Origin: Zanthoxylum bungeanum
Taxonomy: Eukaryota; Streptophyta; Magnoliopsida; Sapindales; Rutaceae
DNA length: 64,000 bases
Direction of reading: 5' to 3'
Assembly (NCBI GenBank): GCA_019454045.1
Contig: SKCR01038880.1
Span: 62,001 to 126,000, forward strand
Part shown: positions 61,213-64,000 of the stretch, one piece after another
Position numbering within the stretch: position 1 is the first letter of the stretch
Layout of the letters: each line of letters begins with the position of its first letter
Notes under the pieces: generated by a model
Told to the model about the DNA's origin: nothing
Databases searched by the model: none
The model's input: the letters and a program-made list of their open reading frames with translations, nothing else
Position numbers and translations under genes: made by a program

Positions 61213-63192
61213 TGAGTGGTAAATGTATCAATATTTCATACTCATTTGACTTAATATTTTGTATAGTTTCTTGAGTTTTGTGAATATTTTGATGTGTTTT
61301 GATTTATTTTATAGATAAATAAAGTTTCAGGACTTGCTGGAACCAAATCAAGGCCAAACAGAGAAAAATGGACAAAAGGACAAATTCATAATTTGGGAGT
61401 CGCGACGCGCCAATCCTTGAGCGTCGCGACTGTTAAAATGTGCCAAGAAATGCTAACTCTCACCGGACACGTGTCAACACCAGATAAGTTTACTATCATG
61501 CGCCCTTGCTAACTTGCGTCTACCACGTGTCAACATCACAACAAACTTGCTAACGTGCACTTGCCATTTTTCATCATCACATGATGCCGACAATCATTAT
61601 CGCCAAATTAGCGACATGTCACACATACATCATCAATGACGTCAGCATAATAATTCAGTGGTTGCCACATTAGCACAATTATTGAGTTAATCATTCAGCG
61701 CCGGACATGTGTCACCATCTCCACAGAAGACGCGCCACGTGGCACAAATCAATGGCGCGTTGCGACGCTCAAGGTAAAAATTTACTTATAAATTCATGCT
61801 GAAATTTCAGTTTCATTCCATACTTTCTTCTATGCAATTCCTTAAGAATTCTCTGAAGATTGTATCTTGTTTGTTTATTTACAGTTTTCAGTAATTAATT
61901 TTCACTTTTGCACTTTCTTTTATTTACTTTTCAATCTTTACTTTCTACAATTTACTTTTACGCACAATACTTTTCTTTCTTTACTTTTCCGTAATTTACT
62001 TTTACAAAATGAGGAGGTAACTCCCCCTTGCTGGGGTAAAAGGTAAAGCTTTTATTACTATTATTTAGATTAATCACTCTTAATTATAATATATAAATTA
62101 TTTAAAACTTGTCTTAACAAGGATACCGCCGATTGGTCGGTTGGTAATTATTGAAATTGGTTTTAACCTGACTAAACTGGATATTTCTTGATTGGTCGGT
62201 TGGTAATTAATTATTAATTTGTCTTAATCAGGATTATGCCTATATGGCTGGTTGGTAATTATCACGTAAGTTTATATATTAAATAAGGGAGATATCTAAA
62301 ATAGTGGTAATAAAAGTGGATCATCTAACCCAATATTTCTTTTTATTGTACTTTTACATTTTTAATTTCCAACATTTTCTTTTTCAGCATTTACTTTTCA
62401 GCATTTACTTTTCCGCATTTACTTTATGTCTTTTATTTTATTTAAGCTTTTCTTAGCCTTAGATATGTGTCATAACTAAGTCCATTATCTGGATCTGTGA
62501 TGAATTCTTTTATCACCAGTTTATAAGGGGTTAATTTACAGTTTGGGTAATAGAAAGGTTTATTTATTGAGCCTTAGTCTTAATGCTTCTTGTTAACTGG
62601 ACATTAATAAGACTGATCTGGTAAACTTAAAATGAACTTGGAAAAAGGATTTTAGGTTTAAGACCTTAGACTCAATAGCCCACGATCTTCCTTGAGGATA
62701 GATAACCCTTTAATAGATTTCCTTACATGATAGGAATATACCTATCGGGCGGGGGTAGCCATAATTGGAACTTAATCTTAATGAATTCAGGTAACTCGGT
62801 TGACATAGGAATATGATTAATAAAGTTATACTGGGTATTTGTATTTGACCATCGGGAGAGGCTTTTGCATAATTTCGTGTTCCAGGTTAATAAACCAATA
62901 TATTACACAAACGTACGATAACCACTTCATCCTTAAAAGATATTGGAAGGATTCACAACCCTGGATAGTTTATTAATATTGAATTTCACTTAATTTACTT
63001 TCGAGCCATTTTATTTACTTGTTTTAATTTAAAGTCACCATTCCAATCAAACAATCAATCATTAGATACTTGTACAAATTTGGCTTCAAAAATTAATATC
63101 TTACGTATTAAGTCCTCGTGGGATCAATACTTTTTATATTACTTGAACGATACGTGCATTTACTTTATATGTTTGTGATTACGCACCAGTCA
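61213..63192 (+). repeat. 5' LTR of an Athila-type gypsy element
   Basis: The right edge is set by the primer site; the left edge TGAGTGGTAAATG at 61213 is a best guess. It includes GTCGCGACGCGCC at about 61399 and GCGTCGCGACTG at about 61421, pyrimidine-rich ACTTTTC-type repeats at 61900-62000 and 62340-62430, and three related ATTGGTCGGTTGGTAATTA motifs at 62130-62260. Confidence 0.6.
62130..62260. repeat. GGTCGGTTGGTAATTA repeats in the Athila LTR
   Basis: Three units with a period of about 55-60 bp, each followed by a CTTAAC/TTTAAC...GGAT step. Confidence 0.6.
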
Positions 63193-63198
63193 AGTTTT

Positions 63199-63215
63199 TG
63201 GCGCTGTTGCCAGGG
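63199..63215 (+). promoter_or_regulatory. Athila primer binding site
   Basis: TGGCGCTGTTGCCAGGG, two changes from the aspartate-tRNA site TGGCGCCGTTGCCGGGG that marks Athila elements. Confidence 0.8.
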
Positions 63216-63323
63216 CCTTATTTATCTTTCACTGTTAGTTTTGAGGTTGGATACGTTACTTCTATCTAATTTCTTTTTACTTATTATTTTTGTTTTCTGT
63301 GTTTCAGGTTTTTAGACACTACA

Positions 63324-64000
63324 TGAGATGAACCAGAAGCTTTGAAATCCAACCACTTGAACCAGAGTTTGAAAGAACCATCAGATAGTTGAGAAGGGAA
63401 AGGCAAGAAGGCCAAGAAGCATTAGTCAACATGGAACCTGAACCTTTGGAGGTTGCACCACCAATTCCCATTCGAGACAGAACTATTCCGGTGGTTGACG
63501 GCTTCATTTCCTGTATTGTACTTCCTCCCTTACTAGAAAATGCGTGTGACATCAAGACATGTATTCAGATGATACTATAGTCAGTTCAGTTTGGGGGGAA
63601 TGCGACTGAAGATCCTAATGCCCACATCAGCAATTCCTAGAAGTTTGCGACACTTTCAATTACAATAGAGTAGCTGAAGAAGCAATGAGACTGCGTGCTG
63701 TTCTATACTCCTTGAAAGACAGAGTTAAAACTTCGCTACATTCACAACCAGCAGGTTCCATCACAACATGGAACACTCTAGCCACCAAGTTCCTTGCAAA
63801 GTATTTTCCACCAGCTAGAACTGCAAAGCTGAGGAATGACATCACATCCTTTATGTAAAAAGACTCAGAATCCCTCTACGAAGCTTGGGAAAGGTACAAA
63901 GATTTACTCCGGAAATATCCTTACCATGAGATTTCAAAGTGGCTACAAATCCAAACATTCTATAATGGACTTTCTAGAATAATGAGATCCATAATTGATG
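63324..64000 (+). pseudogene. Athila Gag, broken, runs off the window
   Basis: Frame pieces read TRSFEIQPLEPEFERTIR, stop, LRRERQEGQEAL, then VVDGFISCIVLPPLLENA. After stops and frame changes near 63577, 63640 and 63680 come LKDRVKTSLHSQPAGSITTW, KFLAKYFPPARTAKLRNDITSF, stop, SESLYEAWERYKDLLRKYP and WLQIQTFYNGLS. These are the standard Athila Gag landmarks in the right order (the retrotransposon Gag domain). At least four inactivating changes in 680 bp. Confidence 0.82.

Overview
This window is nuclear DNA of a flowering plant, most likely a eudicot. It is AT-rich, its one real gene has 15 spliced coding exons with GT-AG introns, and the rest is dominated by plant transposable elements: Ty1/copia, Ty3/gypsy of Tekay-like, Tat and Athila types, CACTA, hAT and a tRNA-derived SINE. 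There is no sign of bacterial, organellar or viral genome organisation. The species cannot be named from the sequence.

Layout: 1-395 is the end of a CACTA transposon; 396-3460 is an old LTR-like remnant. From 4162 to 27818 lies one minus-strand copia element whose two ends are proven by matching 5-bp target duplications (AAGCT). It has been blown apart inside its RNase H region by further insertions: a Tekay-like long-LTR element (4845-13486), a fragment of a second LTR of that family in the opposite direction (14610-17933), and a decayed plus-strand copia (13499-23433). Positions 27824-30360 hold a SINE and small inverted-repeat elements.

The only host gene (plus strand, 31238-38952, 15 coding exons, 1249 codons) belongs to the plant-specific family of Arabidopsis At5g22450 / At2g19390 / At4g29790, a nuclear-type, low-complexity protein of unproven function. 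Its first coding exon could not be found. A SINE with clear target duplications sits in its sixth intron.

From 39.1 kb on the window is repeats again: relatives of the Tekay-like LTR (40208-46200) carrying an hAT element with an exact 8-bp target duplication; a complete but dead Tat-type gypsy element (48101-60406, target duplication ACCGT) with pol remnants, three related tandem arrays and two inserted copies of another LTR family; and an Athila element (LTR, tRNA-Asp-type primer site, broken gag) that runs off the right edge.

The most unusual observation is in the Tekay-like LTRs. All copies keep a strong 5' splice site and most keep a matching 3' splice site, suggesting an intron of about 2.4 kb inside the LTR. 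Within it sits an array of four hairpins with a conserved loop and stems that differ from unit to unit and between copies yet stay self-complementary. A diverged relative at 44.6-44.9 kb has a hairpin array in the same relative place with a different loop sequence.
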